Source: JAWCNN01 sp038848005 (GTDB lineage: Archaea > Thermoproteota > Bathyarchaeia > Bathyarchaeales > Bathycorpusculaceae). Taken from it: a DNA stretch of 64,000 nucleotides. The stretch lies in contig JAWCNZ010000003.1 of assembly GCA_038848005.1 (NCBI GenBank), positions 15,970 through 79,969 on the forward strand, read 5' to 3'. The notes under the pieces were generated by a model. The model was not told the origin of the DNA. It made no database searches and saw only the letters and a list, made by a program, of their open reading frames with translations. A program made the translations under genes and the position numbers. This document shows positions 43,453 to 52,581 of the stretch, piece by piece (within the stretch, counting starts at the first letter, position 1; every line of letters starts with the position of its first letter).

Positions 43453-45213
43453 CTAACCCTCAACCCTCTTCAACTGCCTCTGATACATCTCAACTATTTC
43501 GCTTGTGGTTGTAGCGTCTTCCGCCGCCTTATCAAGCCTATAATTACCAGTAAACCTTGGAAACCTAATCGCCAAACCGCTCCCCTTCCGTATGGCGCCC
43601 ATGGCGCACGTGTGGATTGGGCTTAAGGTTATTTCCGCACCCAAAACTTCAATGACGACGGTGGGTTCAAACCACACATCAGCCTCAATAACGGAGTTCA
43701 CCCGTGGATGCTTATGCGTTATGGTATGTTTCTTCATCATCTCTGGAAGTTTAGCCAAATCCTCGTCTGTAAAGCCAGTCCCACATTTCGTAACAGTCTC
43801 AAAAGTATCGCTTTCGGGATTGTAAGCAGCTAAAAGCAAAGCGCCATAAGTTCCAGCACGTTTTCCCCGACCGTGAAAGGCGCCGACAACAACCAAATCC
43901 ACAGTGTCAGTCATTTCGCTTTTATAATCACGTTTATACTTTATCCAAAGCCACCCTCTAGCTCCAGCTTGATAAACAGAATCCTCAGCCACGGATTTGC
44001 AAACTAAGCCTTCGCAGCCCTCTTCAATAGCCTCTAAAAAGAACCCTTCCAGCTCCTTCACGTCGCCCGTAATTATGTATTTGGCAATTTTAACCCTCTC
44101 GCTTTCTTTTATCGCCTTTTCAAGGGCTTTTCTCCTTTTAGGATAAGGCTTTAAAGTTAAGTCTTCACCATCAACATATAAAGCGTCAAACATGAAAAGC
44201 GAAACCGGATAGGCTTTTATGGCTTCGTCTATTCCATATTTGCGTCTGCGATGCATCAACTCTTGGAAAGGCCGCATTTCGCCAGTGTCAAGGTCTATAG
44301 CGACGCATTCAGCCTCTAAAATGGCGTCTTTCACCTTCACACAACCTTTAACCAATTCAATAGCGTCTGGATATTGACTTGAAATGTTTTCCAAACGCCT
44401 CGAAAATAGAATCACCTCGTCGCCTTTCTTGTGGATTTGGATTCGCTCCCCATCATACTTGTATTCCGCAATGCATTTCCCACCAAGCTTCTCCAAAATC
44501 TCTTCAGGTGTGGAAAGCCTCTCGGCAAGCATGGGTCTAATAGGCTCGCCGACGACTACTCGAAACTTTTTTATTCCTTCCAAGCCTTTCTCCGCCACAG
44601 TTTTGGCTACTCTTCCAAGATCAGATGAAATGTTGTAGGCGCGTTCTATAAGTTCACGGGCTTCTTTGCCGCCGCCATAGGCGATAGCCAAAGCATCCAA
44701 AACTGTCATGTCAGCTATGCCCAAACGCAAATTGCCAGTAACGGTTCGCATTATGTATTTAGCCTCTTTCGGAGAAGCATCAGCCAAAAGTCCAGCCAAC
44801 AAAACCATTTTCTGCTCAACAGCGCCAGAACCAGAAGCCCTAGCCATTTTATCTAAAGTTTCATAAACTCTCTGGACTGTGAGTGGTTGTTGAAAAAATG
44901 TTATCTGCCTCTTATTGGCAATAAACTTCTGGGCTGTTTCACCTATATCCCCAGTTTTCTTTAAATCCTCCTCAATTTCGCTTTCTTTCACCCCAGAAGC
45001 CCTAGCTAAAGCTTTTATTGCGAGTCTCTCCGCCACACCAATCTCAAGAGCTACAAAATCAGGGTAAATCTTACCCTGAGTCAAATACACAACCTTGTCA
45101 ATAATTTCCTTAGGCGTGTTTTTGAGGAGGTTGACAAGCAGGTCTGTCATTTCAAGCCGTTTAGTTGTAGCTTCAATTTGCTCGTATATGTCGGCGATAA
45201 CAGAATAACGCAA
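43453..45213 (-). CDS. lig: ATP-dependent DNA ligase
   Basis: 586 residues. N-terminal DNA-binding domain, adenylation domain with the nucleotidyl Lys in AEYKYDGERIQIH (near 252), later motifs LFDALYVDGEDL, EGLVCKS and WIKYKRDY, and an OB-fold with RFPRFTGNYRLDK. Seals nicks in replication and repair. The likely start is TTG 45213 (MRYSVIADIYEQIEATTKRLEM, the family N-terminus) rather than GTG 45225. Monocistronic. Confidence 0.95.
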   Translation of the reverse strand: MRYSVIADIYEQIEATTKRLEMTDLLVNLLKNTPKEIIDKVVYLTQGKIYPDFVALEIGVAERLAIKALARASGVKESEIEEDLKKTGDIGETAQKFIANKRQITFFQQPLTVQRVYETLDKMARASGSGAVEQKMVLLAGLLADASPKEAKYIMRTVTGNLRLGIADMTVLDALAIAYGGGKEARELIERAYNISSDLGRVAKTVAEKGLEGIKKFRVVVGEPIRPMLAERLSTPEEILEKLGGKCIAEYKYDGERIQIHKKGDEVILFSRRLENISSQYPDAIELVKGCVKVKDAILEAECVAIDLDTGEMRPFQELMHRRRKYGIDEAIKAYPVSLFMFDALYVDGEDLTLKPYPKRRKALEKAIKESERVKIAKYIITGDVKELEGFFLEAIEEGCEGLVCKSVAEDSVYQAGARGWLWIKYKRDYKSEMTDTVDLVVVGAFHGRGKRAGTYGALLLAAYNPESDTFETVTKCGTGFTDEDLAKLPEMMKKHTITHKHPRVNSVIEADVWFEPTVVIEVLGAEITLSPIHTCAMGAIRKGSGLAIRFPRFTGNYRLDKAAEDATTTSEIVEMYQRQLKRVEG

Positions 45214-45341
45214 GCACCAACCCACCGATAAAGGGGTTACGCACGGCTATACATAACCTTACCCTTCTCTAAAACCTTAAGGATAAAGGCGTTTCCCTCG
45301 TTTTCATCTCCCTAAACTCCTCAAGCATGTATCTAGAGGCT

Positions 45342-45461
45342 CTATGCTTCCGTCAGCCGTATATAAATAGTTCCAGTCCAAGCTTTAACTTGTTGAATGA
45401 AAAATGTTGAAACTGAAAAGGCAATAAGGATGAGCAATATTAACCCAAGTTTAACCTTCAT
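45342..45461 (-). pseudogene. Truncated N-terminus of a secreted protein
   Basis: ATG 45461 with ggagatag before it opens a 39-codon frame: a clear signal peptide (MKVKLGLILLILIAFSVS, ending QQVKA) followed by WTGTIYIRLTEA and a stop. The IYIR phrase after a signal peptide matches the beginning of the beta-helix protein at 33.8-34.8 kb (AIYIRADGTIEP). It therefore looks like the remnant of a surface-protein gene; a real micro-exported peptide is possible. With it, the 45226-45529 gap holds only A/T-rich spacer (tatataaata near 45360). Confidence 0.45.
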
Positions 45462-45529
45462 CTATCTCCAGCATAACATTACAGCATAACAAACAATTAA
45501 AATTTATTGGCAAACAATCATACAATTGC

Positions 45530-46051
45530 CTAGAAGCTTTCGTGGTGGATTATTTGGTTTATTGGTTTTCTGCTTCGTGGCGTTGGAGTCTCGTTTGGAT
45601 AGCCAACTGGAATTATGGCTACAGGTCTTATTCCAACGGGAACTTTTAGGATTTTTCTTGCCTCTTCTTCCCTGAAAGCGCCAATCCAGCATGAGCCCAG
45701 CCCAAGAGCGTAAGCCGTTAAAAGGATGTTTTGTGTTGCGGCAGCCGTGTCTTGAATGCAATATAATGTTTTGCCGCGCATGCCATAGCCTTGTGAAGAG
45801 CGATTTTCGTTTGCACAAACAACAATTACGACTGGGGCTTCTTCAATGAATGTTTGACCCAAAGCCGCTTCAGCAAGCTTTCGCTTAGTTTCTGGCTTCT
45901 GCACAACTACGAATTCCCATGGTTGGATATTACCCGCAGAGGGCGCCCACCGTGCCGCATCAATAAGTTTTTCAACAGTTTCTTCTGGAATAACTTGACT
46001 TTTGAAGGCTCTTATGCTTCTCCTACCCTTAATGACTTCTAGGATATCCAT
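45530..46051 (-). CDS. Nitroreductase-family FMN flavoprotein
   Basis: 173 residues of the compact nitroreductase fold: MDILEVIKGRRSIRAFKS (FMN phosphate-binding RRSIR), AARWAPSAGNIQPWEFVVV, and LGSCWIGAF with PVAIIPVGYPNE near the end. Family members reduce quinones, flavins or other small molecules with NAD(P)H; the substrate is unknown. ATG 46051 gives the usual N-terminus; upstream in-frame codons would add an unrelated leader. Confidence 0.9.
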   Translation of the reverse strand: MDILEVIKGRRSIRAFKSQVIPEETVEKLIDAARWAPSAGNIQPWEFVVVQKPETKRKLAEAALGQTFIEEAPVVIVVCANENRSSQGYGMRGKTLYCIQDTAAATQNILLTAYALGLGSCWIGAFREEEARKILKVPVGIRPVAIIPVGYPNETPTPRSRKPINQIIHHESF

Positions 46052-46124
46052 AAAGGTTCCGCCATGCTTATAGTTTATAGGGTGCAAAAGCCTTAAGTTT
46101 TATTGTGGGTTATTGCATTTTGGG

Positions 46125-46184
46125 ATGATGAGGCAGAGAGTCAACAGAGCTTATGGCTGTGATGTTACTCGACGGGCGAACTGA
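46125..46184 (+). ncRNA. Possible C/D-box guide RNA
   Basis: In the spacer before the ABC permease: box C ATGATGA (46125-46131), C'-like GTGATGT (46159-46165) and box D CTGA (46181-46184), about 60 bases, normal for archaeal C/D RNAs. The guide before box D contains CGACGGGCG, complementary to CGCCCGUCG of the 16S decoding region; the fifth base upstream of D would face C1402 (E. coli numbering). A TATA-like ttttatt lies 25 bases before box C. Against it: D' is poor and the terminal stem is weak. Confidence 0.33.
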
Positions 46185-46263
46185 CATTTTCTTTTAAGGA
46201 AGATTTATCAGTTAAAAAAGCAAATGAAAAAGAATCTAAGTTTGGGGCGGAAAAAACCAGTTG

Positions 46264-47925
46264 ATGAAACATGGAGTTGCAAGGGCTTTAGATAGGCTTT
46301 CATCGAAGAAAGCGGTTGCCTACGAAGTTTACCTTACCGCTTCAACTGTGTTTTTTGCCTTGATATTGTTGCCGCCCATACTTGGAGTGGTAATTAAGTG
46401 GGGTTCAATCCAAAACGTTTTAGACAAGCCAGAGCTTTTGTCCCGTGCGTTTGATGCTGTTAAAAATTCGTTTGCAGTTGCGCTGTTTGTTTCTTTTGTT
46501 GATGTTGTTACTGGAATTCCAATGGCTTGGCTTATTGCACGTGGAAAATCAAAGTGGCTAAACGTTCTTGACACTTTAGCGGACATTCCATTTATTGTGC
46601 CAACAGCCGCGCTTGGATATTCGCTTTTGCTTTTCTGGAGCAAGCCGGAGGGAATTTCCCAATTTTTCGGCGGTTCGTTAGTTTCGCCTGGTTGGCTTCT
46701 CGTCATACTGCTTCATTTCGTGTTTTCCTATCCCGTGGTGGTGCGGGTTGTTGTCGGAGCATTGCTTGACTATAAAATGGAGTATGAGCAGGCGGCGAGA
46801 ACCCTCGGCGCTCCGCCTTTTACGGCTTCACGCACCGTCACGTTTCCAATAATTAAACCATCGTTGATAGCGGCTTTTATACTTGCGTTTTCAAGGTCAA
46901 TTTCGGAAACTGGAGCTACAATGATGGTTGCAGGAGCCTTCGAAAATGGACCAGTTTTCATACAAAAAATTAAAGACGAAATTGCAGTGGTTGACCCGCC
47001 CACCTATGAGGGCACATTAGCCTTCGCAAGTTTCATGCTTATAGCCATAGCCATAACAATTTTTGCTTTAATCCACGTTTTCGGGTCAAAATTAAAGATA
47101 CCAGCAAAGAAGATTTACCCAACAATTGAGAGGAAACTTAGCTATTCAAAAGCGAAATCCTCCAGAGACGGCGTCACACTGCTGATATTTTTTGCGGTTG
47201 TTCTTATTCCGTCGCTTTTTGTTGCGTTGCCAGCGTTTGAAGCCATTTTCACGGAAACATTGCCAGATGCGCTTTCGTCGTCTGGTGTTTGGAGCGAATA
47301 CTGGCAAAGCCTTGTTCTTTCATATTCTTTAGGCGCAATCGTCACTGTACTGAACGTTTTAATTGGGTTGCCCATGGCGATTATCGTGGCGAGAAAACGG
47401 TTGGGAAAGCTTCCATCGGCAGTTTTAGATTTGCTTGTTAATGTTCCGCTTGTTGTCCCTTCAATAGCTTTGGGTGTCTCCCTAAAATTCTTTTGGAAAG
47501 AAACAGTGGCTTTTATACCTGAAATGTGGCTGCTAATTTTTGCGCATTTAGCCATCACTTACCCGTATTTTGTGAGGTCAATGTCTGCGGCTGTTGAAAG
47601 AATAAGCTTAGATTTAGAAGAAGCCGCTAGGACGCTTGGAGCCAAGCCCCTCGTTGTTTTTAGAACAATAATTTTGCCATTAACTAAATATTCCATATTT
47701 TCTGGTGCAATAATGGTTTTCACAAGAAGCGTAAGCGAAACAGGCGCAACTTTAGCCGTAGTCAGCACACTGCGAACGGCGCCGGTGGTTATTGTTGATT
47801 GGGTTAAACATAAAGTGTCTGCAACGCCGTTGGAAATCGGCTTGGGCTGTGGACTTTTAATATTATTTTCCTTCGTAATTCTGCTTGCCCTGAGATTTAT
47901 CATTAGAGGGAAGGGAAGATATTAA
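46264..47925 (+). CDS. ABC transporter permease with two fused membrane domains
   Basis: 553 residues, two tandem BPD_transp_1 domains (about 60-285 and 345-550), each with an EAA coupling loop: EQAARTLGAPPFTASRTVTFP and EEAARTLGAKPLVVFRTIILP. Fused permeases of this sort occur in importers for iron, thiamine, sulfate or oxyanions (FbpB, ThiP, CysT/W). The ATPase gene follows 35 bp later. No substrate-binding protein is nearby, so the ligand is unknown. ATG 46264, one codon after TTG 46261. Confidence 0.9.
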   Translation: MKHGVARALDRLSSKKAVAYEVYLTASTVFFALILLPPILGVVIKWGSIQNVLDKPELLSRAFDAVKNSFAVALFVSFVDVVTGIPMAWLIARGKSKWLNVLDTLADIPFIVPTAALGYSLLLFWSKPEGISQFFGGSLVSPGWLLVILLHFVFSYPVVVRVVVGALLDYKMEYEQAARTLGAPPFTASRTVTFPIIKPSLIAAFILAFSRSISETGATMMVAGAFENGPVFIQKIKDEIAVVDPPTYEGTLAFASFMLIAIAITIFALIHVFGSKLKIPAKKIYPTIERKLSYSKAKSSRDGVTLLIFFAVVLIPSLFVALPAFEAIFTETLPDALSSSGVWSEYWQSLVLSYSLGAIVTVLNVLIGLPMAIIVARKRLGKLPSAVLDLLVNVPLVVPSIALGVSLKFFWKETVAFIPEMWLLIFAHLAITYPYFVRSMSAAVERISLDLEEAARTLGAKPLVVFRTIILPLTKYSIFSGAIMVFTRSVSETGATLAVVSTLRTAPVVIVDWVKHKVSATPLEIGLGCGLLILFSFVILLALRFIIRGKGRY

Positions 47926-47960
47926 CATGACATTTACTAATCTAATGGGAGGATCGGCAC

Positions 47961-49064
47961 GTGCCTGACGTTCGCATAGTCAACGTTACAAAAAAATTCG
48001 GGAAAATAGTGGCTGTTGACAACGTTAGCCTTCACATTCACGATAAGGAATATTTTTCTCTGCTCGGTCCAAGCGGATGTGGAAAAACGACGCTTTTGAG
48101 GCTTATTGCAGGCTTGATTCAGCCAGACGATGGCGAAATCTACATTGGCGACAGACTTGTTAATGATGTCCCGCCAGAGGACCGCGATATAGGATTTGTT
48201 TTTCAAACTTTCGCTTTGTTTCCGCATATGAACGCTTGGGACAACGTAATTTACGGTCCAAAAGTGAAGGGATTTAACAGCGAAAGAGCTGAAACTATTG
48301 GGCATGAAGTGCTTGAAATGGTTAGGCTGCACGAGCGCTTAGACGCTTTCCCGAACGAGTTAAGCGGCGGCATGATGCAGAGAATAGCCGTTGCAAGGGC
48401 TCTTGCCGCTGGAGCAAAACTTCTGCTTTTGGATGAACCGCTTGGGCATTTAGACGCTAAAGTTAGAAACGAGTTAAGATACGAAATAAGGAGAATGGCG
48501 AAGGATTTGGGTTTAACAGCCATACACGTAACACATGACCAAAGCGAAGCCTTGGCAATTTCAGATAGAATAGCCGTCATGAAAAAGGGAAAAGTCGTGC
48601 AAGTTGGAACTCCACAGGAGCTTTACATGAAACCGGCAAACATTTTCGTAGCCAACTTCATAGGAGAATCCAACTTTTTGGTGGGATACATCTCAAACGT
48701 AAACAATGGAGAAGCCACAATAGAATTGAGGGGTGGAATAAAAGTTCAAGCAACCAACAAAAACGTTAAAGCTGGCGAAAGAATAGTGTTGGCTATAAGA
48801 CCGGAAACACTTATGATTAGCAAGGGAGCGAAAAAAGTTAAAAACGCCATTTTAGGCGTGGTGGAAAGGGTGGCTTTTGAAGGTACAAACATACGGTATG
48901 AGATTAGGCTTGAAAATCAAGATGTGATTGTTGCTGTTAAGCCCTCTTTAACTGAAGAGTGGATTAACGTCGGCGAAAAAGTTACTGTAAGCTTTCCACC
49001 GGAAAAAGCGCACATGTTTGCATATCCGGAAGTGGGGTTGAAGGAGGAAATGGCTGTTGAGTGA
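47961..49064 (+). CDS. ABC transporter ATP-binding protein, CysA/PotA/FbpC class
   Basis: 367 residues. Walker A GPSGCGKTT (about 37-45), Q-loop VFQTFALFP, signature LSGGMMQRIAVARAL, Walker B LLLLDEPLGHLD and the H-loop VTHDQSEA, then a C-terminal TOBE domain (about 245-355) typical of osmolyte, oxyanion and iron importers. GTG 47961 has ggaggatcggcac before it. Follows the fused permease and overlaps the DUF47 gene by eight bases, so all three are one operon. Confidence 0.94.
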   Translation: MPDVRIVNVTKKFGKIVAVDNVSLHIHDKEYFSLLGPSGCGKTTLLRLIAGLIQPDDGEIYIGDRLVNDVPPEDRDIGFVFQTFALFPHMNAWDNVIYGPKVKGFNSERAETIGHEVLEMVRLHERLDAFPNELSGGMMQRIAVARALAAGAKLLLLDEPLGHLDAKVRNELRYEIRRMAKDLGLTAIHVTHDQSEALAISDRIAVMKKGKVVQVGTPQELYMKPANIFVANFIGESNFLVGYISNVNNGEATIELRGGIKVQATNKNVKAGERIVLAIRPETLMISKGAKKVKNAILGVVERVAFEGTNIRYEIRLENQDVIVAVKPSLTEEWINVGEKVTVSFPPEKAHMFAYPEVGLKEEMAVE

Positions 49065-49719
49065 ACTAATAAAATGGTTTGAAAAGAGAAGAGAAACAAA
49101 AGCCTTAGCGGTTATACAGCGCCACCTTGCCTTAACAACAAGCATAGTTGAAAATTTGGAAAAGGCGTTAATAGCCTTAATAAAAAATGACAAAAAGGAA
49201 ATGCAGAGTTATATTGATAATGTGGCGAACGGCGAAAAAGAAGGGGACATGCTTCGGAGAAAAGTTATGGATGAACTATCAAAGGGGGAGCTTCCGCCGA
49301 TGGAGAGAGTGGACCTAATGGATTTAATTAAGAGAGTGGACATGGTTGCAGACTGGAGCAGAGAATCCACGCGTGTATTAAGTGCCATAAGCACAGACGA
49401 GTTGCCTGACTCCATAAAAAACGGATTTATAGAAATGATTAAAAGCGTAAAGGAATGCGCGGTTTCGCTTCAGAAATGCATTAATAAAATGATGACTAAA
49501 CCTGAAGAGGCTTTGCAAGCAGCGGATGTTGTGGAACAAGAAGAGGAAAAAGTTGATGATATACATGAAAGAGCCAGGAAATTGCTTGCAACTGAGGACT
49601 TGCCAAAAGCTGGAACAGCAATTTTGATAAGTCAGCTTTTTGAGGCTATAGAAATGATTGCCGACTCATGTGAAGACGCATGCGACCAAGTAAGAGTTAT
49701 AATGGTTAGTAGAAAGTAA
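49057..49719 (+). CDS. DUF47 / PhoU-like helical protein
   Basis: 220 residues, all helical, with the DUF47 pattern: IQRHLALTTSIVENLEKAL, EGDMLRRKVMDELSKGELPPMERVDLMDLI, and EEEKVDDIHERARKLL near the end. DUF47 proteins usually accompany PiT-type phosphate transporters and resemble PhoU metal-binding regulators; here the partner is an ABC importer, which may hint at phosphate or another oxyanion as cargo. TTG 49057 overlaps the ATPase gene end and follows gaaggaggaaatggc. Confidence 0.88.
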   Translation: MSELIKWFEKRRETKALAVIQRHLALTTSIVENLEKALIALIKNDKKEMQSYIDNVANGEKEGDMLRRKVMDELSKGELPPMERVDLMDLIKRVDMVADWSRESTRVLSAISTDELPDSIKNGFIEMIKSVKECAVSLQKCINKMMTKPEEALQAADVVEQEEEKVDDIHERARKLLATEDLPKAGTAILISQLFEAIEMIADSCEDACDQVRVIMVSRK

Positions 49720-49733
49720 AAGGTGAATGGAGC

Positions 49734-50009
49734 ATGACGGAAATAAAAGTAGACATTTCAGAACTGAAAAGCGAAGGAGAAGATTTAATCAAGGAGTTAG
49801 CCGAGTTCCTCAAGGAAAAAACAAATGCAGAAGTTGATAAGACAACAGAAACCATAACAGTAAAGGGCGAAGCGGTTTCCAGAAAATATTTGCGGGTGCT
49901 TCTCAAAAAGTTTTTACATAAAAGCGATTTAAAAGACTATTTTAGGGTGATAAGCGGAAAAGAAAACGCTTTAGTAGTTAAAGAAAAGAAAATAACCGAA
50001 GAAGAATAA
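49734..50009 (+). CDS. rpl22e: Ribosomal protein eL22
   Basis: 91 residues closely following eukaryotic eL22: an N-terminal strand-helix (EIKVDISELKSEGEDLIKELAEFLKEK), then ITVKGEAVSRKYLRVLLKK, KSDLKDYFRVISGKENAL and an acidic end KKITEEE. Compare human ITVTSEVPFSKRYLKYL and NNLRDWLRVVA. eL22 is a large-subunit protein long considered eukaryotic and reported only in a limited set of archaea. It follows the DUF47 gene by 14 bp, with aaaggtgaatgg before ATG, an unexpected operon neighbour. I am confident of the family from the core motif; ribosomal location is inferred. Confidence 0.82.
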   Translation: MTEIKVDISELKSEGEDLIKELAEFLKEKTNAEVDKTTETITVKGEAVSRKYLRVLLKKFLHKSDLKDYFRVISGKENALVVKEKKITEEE

Positions 50010-50015
50010 CTGCGC

Positions 50016-50402
50016 CTAATTCTGCCTTTTAGGTTTTTCACGCAGTTTTTTGGCGAGAATTTCTTGAACCTTACGCACATAATTTCTCGCGACGTAAACA
50101 TTTTTGTAAGATTCAAGCAGTCGCCCGTCAACCACGAGCTTTTCAGCTTCGCTAAGCAGAGCTTGCACTTCTTCCAACGTTGGATTTATGTCAGTTCTTT
50201 CTGGATTAGACTTCCACAATACAGCATTTTCGTTTTGAAAAGTTATTGAAAAAAGGAAAAGAGCGTATTCCAGTTCCGCCGCAACGTGCCAAAGACCGTT
50301 AGAAAGGGAAGCTTCATCTTTCTGGTTAAAGGCTAATATGGACTTTTCCAAGTAATTTGCGGCTGTTTTTAAGGCTTTCAACACTTTTTCGTTAGCTGCC
50401 AT
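50016..50402 (-). CDS. Small all-helical protein of unknown function
   Basis: 128 residues, four or five predicted helices (LKALKTAANYLEKSILAF, WHVAAELEYALFLFSI, LEEVQALLSEAEKLVVDG, YKNVYVARNYVRKVQEI), a TPR-like or four-helix pattern, and a basic C-terminus. Not recognised. Convergent with eL22 (6 bp apart) and downstream of Rad50-Mre11 by orientation, possibly the third gene of that operon after an 82-bp gap. Confidence 0.65.
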   Translation of the reverse strand: MAANEKVLKALKTAANYLEKSILAFNQKDEASLSNGLWHVAAELEYALFLFSITFQNENAVLWKSNPERTDINPTLEEVQALLSEAEKLVVDGRLLESYKNVYVARNYVRKVQEILAKKLREKPKRQN

Positions 50403-50484
50403 TGTCTCAACTCGTTTTTAGCAAATTAGTAACAAATCCTTTCTTATCTGTTTCGCCGAGCCTAACACGGCATTCATGAAAACA

Positions 50485-52581
50485 TTACGAAATTCCTTTT
50501 CCCACCGAAACTTTGCTTTCTCCCGCCTCTTTTTCAAGCCTTATCACGTGTTCAGCTTTTTCTGCAAAAGCTTCGCTGTGCGTTACGGCTATGATTTGTT
50601 CTATGGCTTTTAAGCGGGATATGGCTTCGGCTAGGCGGTCTATTGAACCGTCTTCTCTGCCAAGGCTTTCTGTTGGCTCGTCAAGCAGTAAAAGGCTTAA
50701 GCCATGTCCCGTTTTAGACTGCATAATTAATTGTCCAAGTCCAAGCCGGTAAGCAAAAGCCAACAACGTCCTTTCTCCGCCGGACAAGTTTGACGCTTCT
50801 CTTTCACTTCCACTTTCGCTTTTAACAAGCGGTGTGTAAGTCTCGTCGATTACAACGTTTATCGGCGGAGTTTCTCCGCCTGTTAAGCTGTCGAGAACTT
50901 GCTGAACGAAGTTTCTGAGGACTTTTACGAATTCGCTTCGCAGTTTGGGCTGAATACTCCTATAAGCGTCCCGCATACTGCCAATAATTTCGATGGCTTT
51001 CGCTATTTTTTCCATGCGTTCAATTTTGTGTTGGGCTTGGTCTATTCGCTCCTTTATTTCGTCTAAACGTTTAGCCAACTCTTTTTTGCGGTTTTCTTTA
51101 GTTCTTAAATCAGAATCTAAAAGGTAATATTGCCTAAAAGCTTGTTCCCGTTGGATTTTTGCATTTTCCAGCTGGGAAACGTCGAATTTGCCTATTTCCA
51201 TCCTTAAACTTTCAAGCTGCATTCGCAGTTCTTTCTCCAGTTTTTGCTTAGTTTCAAACTCCATTGAAAGCTCCATTAAAGCCTTAGATTCCTCGTTTAA
51301 GCGTATTTTTAAATCTTCGATTCTCGGGGCAAGCGCTTGCAAGTTTGAAATGGCAACGTTTGCCTTGTCCCTTAACTGCTGAAGCTCCAAAATTTCACGT
51401 TGAAGTTGGCTTACAGTTTTCTGTCCCTCACTGTTTTCTTCTTGCATTTTCCGCATTAAACTGTTCTTGTACTCCTCTGAAATTTGTTGTAGGCAAAGGG
51501 GACAACGGCTTTCAGCATAAAGCGAAGAAATCCTTTTCTGGTTTTCCCGCATGCTTCTAAGTGCGGATTCCTGCTCGCCCTTCAAACTGGAAATTTGGTC
51601 TTCAACCGCTGTTAAATAACGCCTTAGGCTTTCAATGGACTGGTCTGGTGAAACACCCACCTCTAAAAGTTTGGCTTTATAAGATTGTATTTGTGTTTCC
51701 ATCGAGTTTAGGCGTTGCCTCAAATTTTCTATAACGTTCTTTTTATCCTCAATTTTTTGAGCTAAAGAAGCTGATGCACCCTCAACGTTCATTAGGTTCG
51801 CAAGCACCTGCGCCTCTTTACGTTTAAGCCCCTCAACAAGGTTTTTTGTTTCTTCCAACCTTTTCAATTTCACATCGGCTTCTTCCAAAGTTTTCTTGGC
51901 TTCATTAAGCTTTTTAGCTAACCCCTCCAACTCAATTTCCATTAAGGACAATTCTTCAACCATCCTGTTATACTCAGCCGTAAGCTTTTCAATTCCGCCG
52001 ACATCGGGGTCTTTTTCGTAGGCTTTTCTTTCGCCTTCATATTCCCGTTGATAACCAGCCAAATTGCTCCATGCCATTTCATAATCGGATAAACCGAAAA
52101 GTTCGTCCAGCCGTTTTTGGCGTTCCCTCGGCGGAGCATCCAAAAGCTCTTTTAGATGTTCTTGTCTAACCCAAACTATCTCACGAAAAAGCTCCTTGTC
52201 CAAGGCTGTTATAGCCTTAACTTGTTCAGCCACAGCGTCGCTTTTTACGCTTGCAATTAAGGTTTCAGCTTCAAAAAGTTTCAATTCTTCAAAGTCTTGG
52301 CTTATGCCTTTTCCATGCCTTTTCAACCCGCGGATTATAGTGTAACTTTTGCCGTTCTGGACAAACTGAACCGTCACTTTTCCCTTTTCTGCGCCTTCAC
52401 GAAGGAGATAATCGTAGCTTCTGCCCATTGGTTCGCCGAAAAAAGCGAAGTCTATGGCATATAAAATTGAGGATTTTCCGCATCCCAAACCGCCAACGAG
52501 ACAGTTGAAACCCCTCACAAACGGCACAGTTGATTTTACATGTGAACGAATATTCTCCAACTGAACAACTTCAATCTTCAT
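50485..52581 (-). CDS. rad50: Rad50-type ATPase of double-strand break repair
   Basis: 698 residues. Walker A GGLGCGKSS (30-38) at the N-terminus, long coiled coil with a zinc-hook CPLC near residue 358, and C-terminal signature LSGGERTLLAFAYRLGL and Walker B LSLLLLDEPTESLG, then D-loop and VTHSEAF. The coiled-coil arms are shorter than in Pyrococcus Rad50 (about 880 residues). With Mre11 it tethers and processes DNA ends. ATG overlaps the mre11 stop by four bases. No HerA/NurA genes follow. Confidence 0.95.
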   Translation of the reverse strand: MKIEVVQLENIRSHVKSTVPFVRGFNCLVGGLGCGKSSILYAIDFAFFGEPMGRSYDYLLREGAEKGKVTVQFVQNGKSYTIIRGLKRHGKGISQDFEELKLFEAETLIASVKSDAVAEQVKAITALDKELFREIVWVRQEHLKELLDAPPRERQKRLDELFGLSDYEMAWSNLAGYQREYEGERKAYEKDPDVGGIEKLTAEYNRMVEELSLMEIELEGLAKKLNEAKKTLEEADVKLKRLEETKNLVEGLKRKEAQVLANLMNVEGASASLAQKIEDKKNVIENLRQRLNSMETQIQSYKAKLLEVGVSPDQSIESLRRYLTAVEDQISSLKGEQESALRSMRENQKRISSLYAESRCPLCLQQISEEYKNSLMRKMQEENSEGQKTVSQLQREILELQQLRDKANVAISNLQALAPRIEDLKIRLNEESKALMELSMEFETKQKLEKELRMQLESLRMEIGKFDVSQLENAKIQREQAFRQYYLLDSDLRTKENRKKELAKRLDEIKERIDQAQHKIERMEKIAKAIEIIGSMRDAYRSIQPKLRSEFVKVLRNFVQQVLDSLTGGETPPINVVIDETYTPLVKSESGSEREASNLSGGERTLLAFAYRLGLGQLIMQSKTGHGLSLLLLDEPTESLGREDGSIDRLAEAISRLKAIEQIIAVTHSEAFAEKAEHVIRLEKEAGESKVSVGKGIS

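Noticed and set aside
45226..45341. Spacer after the DNA ligase start checked for a tRNA or other RNA
   Set aside because: No cloverleaf or guide-RNA boxes could be built.
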